Under the pieces are notes generated by a model that saw nothing but the letters and a program-made list of their open reading frames with translations, made no database searches and had not been told where the DNA came from. A DNA stretch of 64,000 bases from Poecilobothrus nobilitatus (lineage: Eukaryota; Arthropoda; Insecta; Diptera; Dolichopodidae): positions 178,248,200 to 178,312,199 of the forward strand of contig OX352774.1 of NCBI GenBank assembly GCA_947095535.1, given 5' to 3'. How positions within the stretch are numbered: position 1 is the first letter of the stretch; every line of letters starts with the position of its first letter. This document shows, one piece after another, positions 11,500 to 24,183 of the stretch. Position numbers and translations under genes: made by a program.

Positions 11500-12755
11500 G
11501 GCGTTCCTTTGTACAATATTAGTGTAGGATTAAGTAGTGGGGGGAGAAATTGCAAGGAAATAGGAAATAAGGGGGAGTAAGATAAATTAGAAGCGAATCT
11601 GTACAAGTTTTCTTTGCGAAAAGTTTCGAATTATATAATGGATCACATCTATTCGACGGAGTCATATTCGATGAAGCGATGTTCCAAATTTTATCAATTC
11701 TCACAATAAATGAGTCTTAAACCATAACCAGTTTCCTTTTAAACCACAAAGAAATTTTCACAGTGTAGAAATGCACACTTGATATTAGTAGTCTTTCAGG
11801 ACCAAAAAAAAAACAGAAGAAAAAAAAATATTTTAATTTATATATTTTGTTTTGTTTTCCTTCTTTTCACTCCTATATAAGAAGCATAACGCATCAACCA
11901 AGTCATTTATTCGAATCTCTCGCATGAAATACCACTGTTTTAACCACTATACCATTGGCTGATAATTCACCATATGTATAATTTTAAATAAATATAATCG
12001 TCTAAAACAAATCGGAATTTATGGTCTGTAATTTCATAAATTTTATAAATTTATTATTACTTTGTTGGTACTACAGAGATATTCTTTAAATGTTTCTACT
12101 TCTATACGAGTACCAAGTATTGTGTCTTTGTCCTAAATTTTATCTGTGCTATTGATAGTTTTATATACATAGCTTATTTGTTGTAATTGCAGTGAAAGCA
12201 ATTAAAATAAAAGAAAATAAAGGACAACAGAACATTTAGTCTAAAATAAAACCTAATTTCTTTCCATATGAATGTTAATATAAATTAATAGAAATCCATT
12301 GAAATATATTTTCTAATATGATATGCAAACAATCATATGGTTAATATAGGTACACTGTTAAGTGGTACACCAAGGTAAGTGGTAATCTAAAAAAAAAAAA
12401 ATCAATTTAAGGTAATATTTAATGCCTAAATATTTTTTAATGCCTTACTAATGTATCTATAACCGTGTTTATGAAAATTTTCAATGTACTAAAAATTTGG
12501 ATGAATACATCCTTTATACGTGAATTTTAAATTCGACGGAAAATGTTTTCTAAATATTCATTCGTATATTAAATTCTGTTTTGCACATATTTTTTTTTAA
12601 TTTTGTATATTTATGCGTACATTCATATTTTGATATCATTTTGTAATGTTTTATGGTATTTCAATCTGCTTATTTTTTAAATGATTTTAGAATCCTGTCC
12701 ACTAATACGGACATTAAGAACATGTAATATAATAAATCTATAGATAATGGTAAAA
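11500..12755. other. AT-rich spacer
   Basis: No gene or repeat with recognisable ends seen. Confidence 0.5.
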
Positions 12756-12758
12756 TCA

Positions 12759-13468
12759 TTATACCCGTATCAACTATGTTCACTTCAAGGGTATAATAAA
12801 TTTGCCATTACGTTTGTGACATCTTAAAGAAGTAGAGCTAGATATAGTGCCAAAGGTATGGATCGGCTCAGAATCGAATTCTGTTTCGATTAAGCCATGT
12901 ACCTCCGTCCGCACGATAACTCAAAAAATAAAGGAATCAGAAAGCCAAACATTTTTTTACGTCACTTTTGTAAAATTGTTAGTTTCGCTATTTAACTCCA
13001 GCTTTTTCGGCCGCAAGGTTCCAGTAGCTGCCATACAACTTTTTTCTTTATATGGAAATAACTCAGTATCTATTGAAGCTAGGTATCTGAAATTTTGTGA
13101 AGAGGTGTCGAGTTACATGCCAACAACAATTTTTGTAAAATTCTTGTTGATCTAGAGCAGCCGGTTGAGACTGTTTGCACCTCTTGGAAATCAATGAAAC
13201 TAGGGGTCTGCAATCTTGTAAATGCAGATCAAGTTTTATGGCAACAACTTTTGTAAAGTTTGGTTGTGCTGGTGCAATAGATTTTGATAGCTATCATACA
13301 ACTCCACAATTTACATAAATATATCTCGGTAGTTATTACGAAGGTACTAAAACATCTGAAATTGTTTAAAATATGATCAAGTTATATAGAAACAGGATAT
13401 ATTACGTTCATACGGGTATCCCAAAGTTTACATAATCTACCCCACTGCACTCTTCCTCGTTTTTTCTA
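12759..13468 (+). mobile_element. DINE-1/Helentron-like element, family 1 copy A
   Basis: The left end carries 'ttataccc' (12759) and, after a short loop, 'aagggtataa' (12787-12796), a subterminal inverted repeat. It is followed by 'cgtttgtgacatctt', 'gattaagccatgtacctccg' and 'tccgcacgataactca'. This order (TTATACCC...GGGTATAA, a fragment like 'gcc-atgt', then GTCY-type repeats) is that of Drosophila DINE-1/INE-1, a non-autonomous Helentron. The body repeats 'gccatacaactt', 'tgaaattttgtgaag' and 'cagccggttgagac', and the end reads 'ctgcactcttcctcg'. A 102-codon frame inside (12847-13155) has no protein similarity and is judged chance. Confidence 0.7.
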
Positions 13469-13480
13469 AATATGTATGTT

Positions 13481-14447
13481 GGCGCGGTAAAATAAAGCCA
13501 TAACAGTCTTATTTCACTTTTGAATGAGAACTAAAGCCACATCACCAATTTTTTCGCTTATGGCTATATTTCGCATACAATTGTAAAAGAAAGCCATGTG
13601 GCTTTATTTCCTTTTTAAAAATGAAATCTATTGTCTTCAAATACAAGTAATTTAAATTTTGAAAACAATAATAATTATCAATTTTTTTTTTAAATTTTTG
13701 TTAAATGTACATTTCTACAAAACAAAATTTCTCGCCGGATAAAATATCGCAATAATTATTTTTAATTTAATTGGAAATATTATGGAAAAAGAAATATCCT
13801 GATTTTGAATGTAACACTAAAATTCCTCAAATATTCTGTAAAAAACGTATAACTCCACCATATCTACATAATCTGTAAAAAGGGGACCAATCCTGATTTT
13901 GAATCGAATCTTTAAAATCCTTCCTAATTCAGAAAACCCGTATAAGACTTATATAAATATTTTGGATGATGAAAGTATTCTGATTTTGAATGCAACTCTG
14001 AAATCTTTCCGAATTCAGAATATCGTAATATACATATATATAAATATTCTGTAAAAGACGTAAAATTCTGATTTTGCGATCAACTATAAAGTCCCTCATA
14101 TAGTTATTTCTTTTACATATATTTAAACGTATAGTGAGAGCTGCAACTCCCAAAACCCCCACTAAACAAACACTAAAATGATTTTGTAACCAACGCTAAA
14201 ATATTTCCTAATTATTTTTGCAAAGTATATTTATTACTGTATTTAGTATTTATAAATACTTATACATATAATACTTTCTTTACTATAAAATTAGAATTTT
14301 TAGCAATTGTACTACATCGCTTTAATTTCTTAAAGTTTTAGAAATCGACATAAACAAAAAAAAAATTGCAATGTGCCTTTATTTCTCATTCAAAAGCGAA
14401 ATAAAACTGTTATGGTTTTATTGCGTATGTTTTTATTTCACTGCCCC
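13481..14447. mobile_element. foldback element with internal minisatellite (family F, copy 1)
   Basis: The ends are inverted. Left reads 'ggcgcggtaaaataaa' with 'gccataacagtcttatttc' and 'acttttgaatgagaa'; the right end reverse complemented reads 'ggggcagtgaaataaa', then 'ccataacagttttatttc' and 'gcttttgaatgagaa'. The right arm has about 20 bp of additional sequence. The flanking nonamers 'atgtatgtt' and 'atttacgtc' agree at six of nine positions and may be an eroded 9-bp duplication. No transposase frame is present. A long inverted repeat with a 9-bp duplication suggests a MULE- or Foldback-type element (inference). Confidence 0.75.
13799..14225 (+). repeat. ~90-bp tandem repeat inside foldback element
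   Basis: Units start with 'ctgattttga' at 13799, 13893, 13980 and 14068, with a fifth degraded unit near 14177. The spacings are 94, 87 and 88 bp. Each unit carries '(c)taaaat-ccttcctaattcag' and 'atattctgtaaaa'. Units are also found singly elsewhere in the window and in inverted orientation inside the related element at 41.4 kb. Confidence 0.85.
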
Positions 14448-14456
14448 ATTTACGTC

Positions 14457-17140
14457 CTTTATTTCTGATACCTATATTAATAAGATTTTATACGAGTCGT
14501 GCATCAGGATGTAGAATATATAACTAAAAATAAAAATAAAAAAAAAACAAAAACAAAAAGAAAACTTTTCATAGGTTGGTCATCTCATCTCTTAAGTTAT
14601 AGTCACAAAATAATGATGATTGCATCCATAGCAACAATAAAAAGATTAGTATCATTAGTATATAGTGTTACTAATATGGAAGGAAATATTTGCATCAACT
14701 GTATCAGCATTTTAAATTGTAAAATGTAAAAACAGTTTAGTTAGTTATTATTCAAAGTAATGATGGTAATGGCTTATAACATTTTTTTTTTTTTCTACTT
14801 TTGTTTTTTGTCTTATTGTCATTTCGCTCAGAAATAAATAAAGATGCTGTATCCTTTTTTTTTTTTTTTTTTTGTGAATTTTTCATTTGGGAAAATGTTT
14901 TTCAATTTAAATTAGTTCAAGTCTTAAATCAAATTTTAAATGATAGTCATGTAAATATGTAATGAATGATTTTTTTTCTTTTTTTTTTTTTTTGATAAAT
15001 TTAAATAGAAAAAGATTATGGAAAGCTACGATTTTAGAAAGATTAACAAAAAAAAAAAATGATATTAAATAGGCCAATACGTTTGAATGTTCAATTGATC
15101 CCGATTGCTTACATCATTTCTATTTTTTGTTTTTAATTGATAGATATATAAATTTTTAATGGTGATGTGCGTGCATTTTTTCAAAAATTTTATCATCTTC
15201 TAATAATCGATTATCATCATCAGTATTCAACAATGAATTGACATTATTTCTTATATTTTTAATGATTTTTCATTCATTTTCTTTTGAAAGAGTTTTGAAT
15301 TAAAATTGAAGCTTAAATGATTTAAAAAAAAAAATTTTTTTGATTTTTTGGTTTTCGAAAGAAAAGTTAGTGTTACCTAAGAAAGAAATATGTTTTGAGG
15401 ATTTTTTTTTTGGTTTAATTATTAAGTACATGAATATAATAACTTTACATAAGGCAGTATAGTACAAAATATAATTATAGTTTAAAGAGTGAGATTTCTT
15501 CTAATTTGACTGCACTTTCTGCTGTATTTAAATTAGCATTGTTTAGATAAAGTTTTCAAAAAAATTAATTTATTTCGCATTTTGCAAAAAATAAAAAATT
15601 AAGTAAAAAACGAGGCAGGACATGTAAAACCAAAAGTATGGCGCATATTTTTCAAAAAAAAAACGATTAAAATTGTGACTTGCACTAAAATTTGTATTTT
15701 TTCTTAGAATTTTATACAGGGTAACCGGTTCTTAATGGTTTTTCTTCGTTCTTCCTTAAAGCAGTAAAAATGTGTGATTAAGAATACTGTGGTAAATAAA
15801 AAATTGTAAGGAAGGAGGGAGGTGGCGGGTTATTTTCACTTCATTAGTGATAGAGTTTTACAGCTTTAACTAATTTTACAGCCAAATTGTAAAAATAAAT
15901 CCAATTGTAGAAAATATTAGAAGGAAATATCCTATATCCTATAAACATATAAGCTTAAAAACTATAAGTTATAAATCCAACACCATGTACGTTCAGTTCA
16001 ATGCGTAAAGGGAAATTTAAATACTAATATGCAAAATAGGGTATTTTTCAACTTTTAGGGGTTGTATCTTGGTAATGGTTTAGGTTATAAAAAAAATCTA
16101 GCCATCCTTACAATTTCAAAGTGCACCGATAAAAAAATGAAGGAAATAGTGAAAATGATAAATAATATTAATAAAAGATTGAAAATAAAATCTAAAAAAA
16201 AAAAGGAAAGGAATTACTAATTGAAGGAAATCTATTGATGTAACATATATGCAACTATATGTGTATTGTTTGTACATAAATTTAATATCTTTTGTATATT
16301 TAAAACAAAAATCAATTTCATTTTAAATACTTGTTTTAGATTATCACTTGTCAAAATATCTTAAGAAACATCTATCATTGATGACCTTAAATTAGGTCAT
16401 TTTATACATAAATTTTAATATTTAAAACCTTTTTTTTTTTTTTAACCTAAAATTAAATTGAATTTAAATTTGTACATGTTCTGTTAACATGATTCTAAAC
16501 AATTGTAAATATGGATATATTTATATACCTATGTATTTTTATTTTGTTGTTTTATTTTCAATAACATAAAATCCAAATTGGACAGATATGGAAATAAAAA
16601 TGTAAGGATTTGTGATAATTCCTGTATCATTCAAAAATAATATAAAAATACTATGGTAACTTAAAGGTATGATATAAGTAAACAGTTTCGGTATCTCTTT
16701 TGATATCAATTCTAGAGAAACGATAGATACTATTATAAAATATTTTCTAAAATAAAAAATTAATAATTCAATATAGTAATAGACAATATAAAGAGATTTT
16801 TAGAATTCTAGATTTTTACACCATTTTTTCATTCAGATCTAGTATTTGTTATAAAGTTCAACGCTCTCATTTCATTTTTCCTTTGAAAAAATTGCAGATA
16901 GTATCATATCTCTCTTCCGTTATAAACTATTTTTCCTCGGATTCTTATTAAAATTCGAACTTTTTGATTTACTACTGGAAGTTTAGTTGCAGTTTTCTTG
17001 TAATTATATAGGGAAGGAATTACAAATATTATATCTTTTAAAAAATATTGGTGGAGATGGGCGATCTTAGTCATAACGTATAATAAATTACTCAATTTAT
17101 AAATTTCTAATATCCTTCCATACCATCATTTTTAATCTCA
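14457..17140. other. AT-rich spacer
   Basis: Long T runs near 14780-14990. A 'tacagggtaaccggttcttaa' at 15715 has a CAGGG-type terminus, but I found no matching inverted end. No gene seen. Confidence 0.5.
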
Positions 17141-17144
17141 CTAG

Positions 17145-17231
17145 AGCAGGCTCAGCTTAGACCTCATGGAAAAACAATGACTAATTTATGAAGGTCTGTA
17201 TAGCGGTACATAGCATTTGTAGTTAATTAGG
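17145..17231 (+). mobile_element. MITE terminus, family M2 partial copy
   Basis: Reverse complemented, the segment reads 'cagggtgtttcctaattaac', 'tatgtaccgcta' and 'gctaagctgagcc...'. It matches the left arm of the complete element at 52848-53601 ('caggatgtttcctaattaac', 'ttatgtaccgcta', 'gctatgctaaggctc'). TA follows at 17232. The opposite end was not found, so this is a fragment. Confidence 0.75.
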
Positions 17232-17640
17232 AAACACCCTGTATAACAATGAATAACAAATTTTATGAAAATAAGCGTTATAAATGTTTAGATCTATGTA
17301 GTTTAATCAATTATTATTCGAAAAAGGATTTTTTTTTACCATAAAATTAAAAATTTCATACATGTATGTGTAATAATTTTTAATGTATGCTTGTTTTACC
17401 CAGCAGGTATTCGTAAATTATTATTTTACATTAATTGATGAATGTTTAGAAATTTTTGAATGCTTTTTACTTTTTAGTTGATTTAATTTTTGTTAAATAA
17501 AAATGAAATGGAAAATAAAGATAATTAAAATAAAATATCGGGTACGGTACACATTGGCAATTATTACTTAGCAACTGGACATTTGATTAGTAAACATTTC
17601 GCAAAAAAGGCACCTAACAAAAAGAATTTAACAAAATGTA
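17232..17640. other. AT-rich spacer
   Basis: Nothing recognisable. Confidence 0.5.
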
Positions 17641-17645
17641 GACTG

Positions 17646-17661
17646 TGCTCAGCGCTGAGCA
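17646..17661. repeat. perfect 16-bp GC-rich palindrome
   Basis: 'tgctcagcgctgagca' is fully self-complementary. It stands out in an AT-rich context and lies just upstream of DINE-1-like copy B. Confidence 0.9.
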
Positions 17662-17679
17662 TAGCTATATGTAATATAG

Positions 17680-18810
17680 ATTATAATAAATTTGTCATTG
17701 CGTTTTTGAGACTTTAAAGGAGACGAGCTAGATATGACAAAGTATATAATATATTCGTGTTTAAAGTTCAATTCTGAGTTCATTTAGCTGTGTGTCTTGG
17801 TTTATCCATTCATCCGGACAATAACTAAAAAAAATTATAAAGCCAAGGATTCTGAAATTTTTATGTAAATGCCAGTTTCTTTATTGAAATTGAACAAGTT
17901 CGAGTCAGTGCTGTCAGTATCACATTCATGAGAATATTTGTGTTACTTTTCTAACGGTATACTACCGGACTCCTCACCGAACCATTTTTGGAAAAATTAC
18001 TACCTATTTTATAAAAATTTTCAGGATAATAAGATATGAACTATCTTTATAATTCTATAAATTTTATTGAACTGTGATCTTTTCTAATAATCGAAGATGA
18101 CATTTCGTTGGAGTAAATTAATTTTGTAAACTTTATAGGTTACAGTTAAAAAATGTTATTTGTTTTTTTTCTCTTACCCATTAGGCAAACGAGGTTCAAT
18201 TAAAATATATTTAAATAAAAGAAAATTTTTGTTATAAATGAATTAATATTATTTATAGTACAGTATGTTGTATTATCGATAAAGTGTCTTTGAAAATCAC
18301 TTAACGTCAAGATACTTCTTTAAAAATCGAAAATTTTCTATTCGATTGATTACCAAAAGGAATCCATGCTAGTAACTGCCATATAATTTTTTTTTATATG
18401 AACGTAACTCAGTATCTAATTTTGAGACTTTGTCAAAGTAAATAAAAATTATATGCAAACGACTTAAAAGGAAAGTTGCTTAATCTAACGCAATATACAG
18501 CGGTAACTGGAAAACTTTTATGCTTATATTTTGATACTTTTTTAAAGTTAAATATTTTAAATTTCGTAAAAGAGTTTAATGGCAAGTTTTTTTGTAAAAT
18601 TTGATTGTTTTGGTGCCAACAAGATCTAATAGCTATAATACAACTGGAAAATTTCAATATAAATAAAATCTCAGTAAGTCGGTACTAATTAAGTTGGATA
18701 TTATAAATTTTTTTAAAAGATAATATGTACTTTATACACACTTTATTGAACCAGCATTTATTATATTCGTGCGGGGCATTCTACTGGTCAACTCTACACC
18801 CTTCTTCCTT
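17680..18810 (+). mobile_element. DINE-1-like element, family 1 copy B, diverged
   Basis: The head 'ttataataaatttgtcattg' is followed by 'agacgagctagatatgac', 'catttagctgtgtgtc' and 'atccggacaataactaaa', which parallels 12790-12925. The tail 'tactggtcaactctacaccc' with 'ttcttcctttt' parallels 13425-13465. The middle (about 17880-18330) does not align to copy A and may hold an insertion. Noncoding. Confidence 0.6.
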
Positions 18811-20125
18811 TTTTTATTTTGTAATACAATTTTTTTGAAATTTCTATAATTTCTCTTAAATTTGTATTTAATAATTTTGTAATAATTAAATAAAATAAAA
18901 ACGAAATACGAATTGGATATTTACAAATTTTTTTTTTAAATTTTCAGTGATAAAAGATGTCCTAGAGTAAAAGTACCTATTAGTTCAATTGGAATGGAAT
19001 ACAATATACAATTATGTTTGAAGTGAATTAATTTAATAGATTTTTTAAAGTTTTCAAAATTTTTTATTTCTGCTGATTTATGACAAAAAGTTAAAATCGA
19101 TTAATTCTACAAAAAATATTTTTAGACTGTTTTTCCTGTGACAATGTTTTATTTTTCTTATTTTATAATACAGTTCAAAAGGGTCTTAAATGCAAATGGT
19201 GCAAAAAAAATAATTAAATTTTTTAACAATAAGTAAAAACCTTTAAAAAAAAAGTCTATAATGCACTCAGTGAAAGAGGGGGAAGAGAAAAGAATGTATA
19301 AAAGTATCCTTTAATATGAAAATGAAAAGAAAATCTTTGACCTAGAATTAAAAAGTTTCTTAAAAAAAAACATACATGTTTCATATTCATTCATATATTT
19401 AATATTCATATATATAATATTTGTGTATATGTATTCGAATGTTTATGTTATATCAAAGGTGTGTTGTAAGTTTTTTAATGTATGTTTAATTTTATTGCAA
19501 ACATTATTTCTTTTAAAATGTTATTCAGGTCAACATTTGCTTATTTTTTCTTTTTTTTTTTTTTTTGAAATAAATTAATTTTAAAATTGTTCTACAAAAT
19601 AATAACACATTTGAATAAATCGTATTTAAATTAGAGATCTTTCTTCCTTAATTTTTTTCAATTTTTTGATTACATTCAATTTTTAAAAATTTTTCATTTC
19701 ATACTCAATGATTACTTTTACTTTAAACAAAAAAAAGGATATATGCCCAACTTAGTATGCTTAAATGGCATTAGCAAATGTAAGTTGAATATTTAGATGT
19801 GCATCTTGACAAAATATTCATTTGGAAAGAAGGATGCATCAAAATCAAAAGAGAACTGTATTTTTCCCCAACCAACCTCTCTTGCTAGAAATTTTAACAG
19901 GCTTAAAAAGAAGAATTACATTTAAAGAGTTAAAACAAGAGTTATAATTACATTTTTATATACTTATTTTTGAGGGCAACAATTACAACATTCACAGATT
20001 ATATATATTAATATAATGAATATCATTTTTAGTCTATTTTTTCCATAAGACAAACGAATCAAATTATTTATTACAGTTTGACTAATGCATTATGATTTGG
20101 ATTACACATTTAAGTTCTAAACGTA
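18811..20125. other. AT-rich spacer
   Basis: No gene or repeat recognised. Confidence 0.5.
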
Positions 20126-20389
20126 AGTAGTAATACGCAGAATAGTAATAATAATAGGCAGATTCATTGTTTCCTTACAGTCCCACTCTCAATTCAATGT
20201 TTCCGTATCCATTTTCCTATACTTTCCTATCCCTACTCCCTAGCCAATATACTGCTTTCGCAGGTAAGGGTTTCATCCCATTATATTGGCTAAAGGGGAA
20301 GGTGGGTTTAGTCAGTAAGAATCTGACACTACCAAGGGGGAAATTCTTGGTGTCTTTGGAAGATTCCCATCTCCCTTAGGAAAAAAAAA
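20126..20389 (+). mobile_element. poly(A)-tailed SINE-like retroposon S2, copy 1
   Basis: From 'aatagtaataataatagg', the segment proceeds through 'cagtcccactctcaattcaa', 'gccaatatactgctttcg' and 'ggtgggtttagtcagtaaga', then 'atctgacactaccaag' and 'gattcccatctccc', and finishes in a poly(A) tail (20380-20389). The same blocks occur on the minus strand at 31.9 kb and partly at 29.4 kb. Non-autonomous and poly(A)-terminated, it fits a SINE. A pol III promoter is not convincingly placed. Confidence 0.7.
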
Positions 20390-22854
20390 CAATTAAGTAA
20401 AAGTTGTGCGTGTCATGAATAATTGTTTTTATTAAGAGAAACTTGAAATTCAATTTGGACAGACGTCTAATTAAATTATAAAAGTAAATTAATTTTTAAT
20501 ATATTAAACTGATTTGAATAACAATTGATAGATAAAATATCCTTAATTTTATATTATGTAATGTCTTAATCCTTTTTATGTTTTTTTGTTTTTTTTTTTG
20601 TTTTTGTAATAAAAATAAAATTATGTAAATTATTTTAAATATATGTATATAAGTAGTCTCCCTAGTCTCTCATGGATATGAAAAAATAACAATAAAAAAA
20701 ACCAAAAAAGGAGAAAAAAAGGAAAAGGATAACTTAAGTTCCAGAATATGTTTTTTAAAACAAAAAAAAAAAAGCAAGTACAAGAAAATCAAACACTTAT
20801 AAAATATATGTATGTACATAACAAAAAAAAAAAATCTACATACATATATTTAAATTATATGTTAAGGTTAAAAAGGTCTTTCTAAGTGAATAGAAGGATC
20901 ATAGAGAGATGTAATTGTATATTATATTATATTGTATTGTAGAGACTTGTTTCAATGAGATGCAAATTACAAAATTTACTTAACAAAGCGGGGGGAGGGG
21001 AGAGAAGGATAAATAAATATATTTCATTTGAAAAAGGGTTTGACTGATGATTGAATAATAAGAAGTTAAAGTTAAATAACTAATCACATTTTTATTTTTG
21101 ATATTTTGATTATCGTTAGATTTATTAAGGAAATTCAAAAGGTAAATGTATATATTTACATTTAGTCCTATATATTTATATGGGACTAAAAATGTTAATA
21201 AAATCCCACAATTTTACTGCTTTATTAAAATAGAAGTAGGTAACTTATAAAATATCAATACTAAGTCTTCGTTTTAATGGTTGTTTGGTATTCTTAATTT
21301 AAAATAGCATTCTAAATAACTTCCTGCATTACTGTACATTTTTATCCTTTATACTTTTATTTTTCCAATTATTGATTAAATAAACTTGTAATCATACCAC
21401 ACTTGTACAGGATTTTATTGAACAAGTTTTTGGCGTTCCGTTCTTAATTCTTTAAGAATTATTAAATTAGAATAAACCTAAAAGTATGCAAAATTTCATG
21501 TTAAGAAAAATTAATAATCTTTTTATGTTTCGACATTCCCAAAGTTTTGTACTAATAATAATAATAGATATGTGATAATTTAATAATTTTTGAGTTTTTA
21601 ACCATCATCTGGGATCATCATACTCATATTAGATATATATATATATATATTTCATTTTAATTAAATTAATTTATTGAAGTAAATAAAAAAAAATTAATTA
21701 AGGACATCTTACAAGAATTTCTAAATAACATTTTTTCTAAGAATTGACTTTGTTTTCAACTTTTGCATTAATTTTATTAATTATTTAAATTGTAAATTTT
21801 AAAAATAAAAGGAAATCATTTGATTGAAATTATGAATTACATTACATTTTATTTTATTTGTAAATTTGTAAATTATTTATAAAAAAACAAAATGTAATTA
21901 AATTTTTTCTTCAGAAATAAAATAATAATTACATTTTAGTATAAAATATATATGAATATACAGAGAGGGATTTTAATATTTTGTGGCCCAAGGCAAAGTT
22001 CAAATTTTGTAACCCCTTCTAAGAAAAATCTTGAGATTTTTGTTTATATTTTTTTTTAACTGTTTTTTAAATTTTTGGCAAAAGAAATGTAATTTGTGAT
22101 ACAAAAATATTTATTATTGGTAATTTTATTAAATGTTACGTATTATACATTTATAAATTTTTTTTTAATGATTTATCCCTTGAAAAACTAAGGTTTTATA
22201 ATTAATTTTTTTTTTTAATATAAGGTACCTTTCGAATTGCCATATATAATAGCTAAATGATTTAGGTTCATTTGGCCAATGTGATGTTCTTATGTAGTTT
22301 TATGATCTGTTTAAGAATACTAAAGTGTGATCTCTCATCAGATGCATTTGGAAATTGGTATTGTTAATTTAAATTATTTTAGGATTATTTCAACCTTTGG
22401 AAATGTTAATGTTAAACCGTCAAGAAATGATGTATACATTTCACTACAATGTTAATATTTCTTATAATTTTACAAAAAACTGGTTCACTGTTCAATCTTA
22501 TCTTTGAATACAAATTGATTGTTATCTTTATAGTTTCCAAAATAAATTTGATAGACACTAAAAAGGATGTTTTCGTGAGGAAAAATTGTATTAACAAAAT
22601 ATTAGAAAGTTTTCTTTGTTTTTTTTTTTTTTAAGTTTATTTCTAAGTTTAACTTTATTTTATTTCTAAGTTTAACTTTAAATTTGTGATAATAAAATAA
22701 AATATTTAAAATTTAAATAGTTCTTTCCCCAATCAAAATCTTGTCATTATCAGAAAGTTCATTGAATTGTAATTTTCTTTATCTGTTTTGATTTTTTGTA
22801 TTCCATATTTTGTACTAACAGTTAATTAGTACTAAAACTGTACTGTAATTATTC
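20390..22854. other. AT-rich spacer with simple repeats
   Basis: Includes an AT dinucleotide run near 21632-21650 and many A/T tracts. No gene seen. Confidence 0.5.
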
Positions 22855-23110
22855 AAACGTTCTAAAATAAGGTATCGCGAAACATAGTTAATGCTTCTTA
22901 GTATATGTACCCAATACGGTCCATACGATCTCTATTATATATACCAGACGAAATTAAGAATAATGCAATCACACATGAAATTCGTCTGTTTCATCACGTC
23001 AATGTGGAAGCAAAGCTGACTTATTGACAATCAAAACTTGATTAGGCGACAATAAAGCGGTGCTATATAAATCTATAAGTCATCAAATACCAGTGGATAA
23101 TTGTTGGATT
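22855..23110 (+). repeat. dispersed repeat X, copy 1
   Basis: Aligns to 62560-62820: 'ttctaaaataaggtatcgcg' versus 'ttttaaaataaggtattgcg', then 'catagttaatgcttctta', 'agtatatgt', 'ccagacgaaatt', 'catcacgtcaa' and 'cgacaataaagcg'. Noncoding and unidentified. It may be part of one larger element with repeat Y downstream. Confidence 0.7.
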
Positions 23111-23319
23111 ATGAATACTCTTATACTAAATAAAGTGAACCAAAAATTTACAGTTAGTCTATGTTGACTACATAATTTCAGTCTTTTAAACAGAAATTAA
23201 ATCAGGAGGTGTGGTTTAGGGTGTTTTTTTTTTTTTTTGAAATATCTTTTTAGGGTAAATTTGAGAACAGTCGAGCTTTTTAATGTGTCACATCCTTCTA
23301 CAGAGATCAACAAATCCGT

Positions 23320-23475
23320 GTTTGTTCGTGTATTTTGAGAGAGACTAACTCAAGATTTGAACTCTTTTATATACTAACGTTAAATTAATACAGAGAGATA
23401 CACTTTACTCTAGCATGATAAGTTCTCTTAGACTGCATAATTAATCTCTCATTGCAATTTAACTTACATGTTTGC
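23320..23475 (+). repeat. dispersed repeat Y, copy 1
   Basis: 'agagactaactcaagatttg', 'actaacgttaaattaa', 'ctctagcatgataagttctc' and 'actgcataattaatctctca' align to 57112-57262 in the same orientation. The copy starting 'tgtt' at 57.1 kb could suggest an LTR start; not proven. Confidence 0.7.
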
Positions 23476-24180
23476 AATGCTAGATTATTTTTCGTCTATT
23501 TAAGATTTTTATATTACATTAGATTGGTTAGTACATTAATAAGCAGTTAGTATTGCTATAACAAGTAGTTAATAACTAATTAAATTCGTCTAACATTTAG
23601 CATCATTTACTATTATACTATCTCTTGTAAATTATAACTTTTTCAGTTAATTGCGATAGTTCACTGTGATAGAACAACGCATTTCTGATGTTTGCATTAA
23701 GCAAAAATGTCTGATATAACAATAATGTGCAATCTGCCTAAGGATAAATTCGCCCATCATTGTTAATATACTTAATATAAATGTTAAATTAATAATACAA
23801 TAAAATATTAATATAAATTATAATCTTTAATTAGCTTGTACTATAGTGTATTAATTTTTAAGTAATTTTTTTAAATTGAATTTACCTTAAAGGTTATTAT
23901 TTTTGTTTTATATTACATTTATAAAAATGTTTAATATTCTTAGTTTTATAAAACATATAGATTTGATAGCCTCAAACATATTTAAGGTACAGTTTCCTAG
24001 GTATTCTTTTTATTTTTTATTGTTTTCTATTCTCTGTATACTTAAATTGTATTTTTTACAATGGTCATCATCAATTGGAAATCAGGTTTAGAATTGTACA
24101 ATAATAATGCTCTATAATGAATAATCTTAAAATTATATGCCTGTTATTGTTGATTTTATTAAAACTTTTACAGAGTAGAT
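23476..24180. other. AT-rich spacer
   Basis: A 62-codon frame at 23903-24091 has no similarity and is judged chance. Confidence 0.5.
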
Positions 24181-24183
24181 ATA

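Noticed and set aside
11268..11522. 84-codon frame and several overlapping minus-strand frames
   Set aside because: All are produced by reading through the reverse SINE copy; similar peptides arise at the 58.4-kb SINE.
12847..13155. 102-codon open frame
   Set aside because: It lies entirely inside a DINE-1-like noncoding repeat. The diverged sibling copies do not keep it open and no domain is visible.
15715..15735. CAGGG-type terminus as start of another MITE
   Set aside because: No matching inverted end could be found in the following 1.5 kb.
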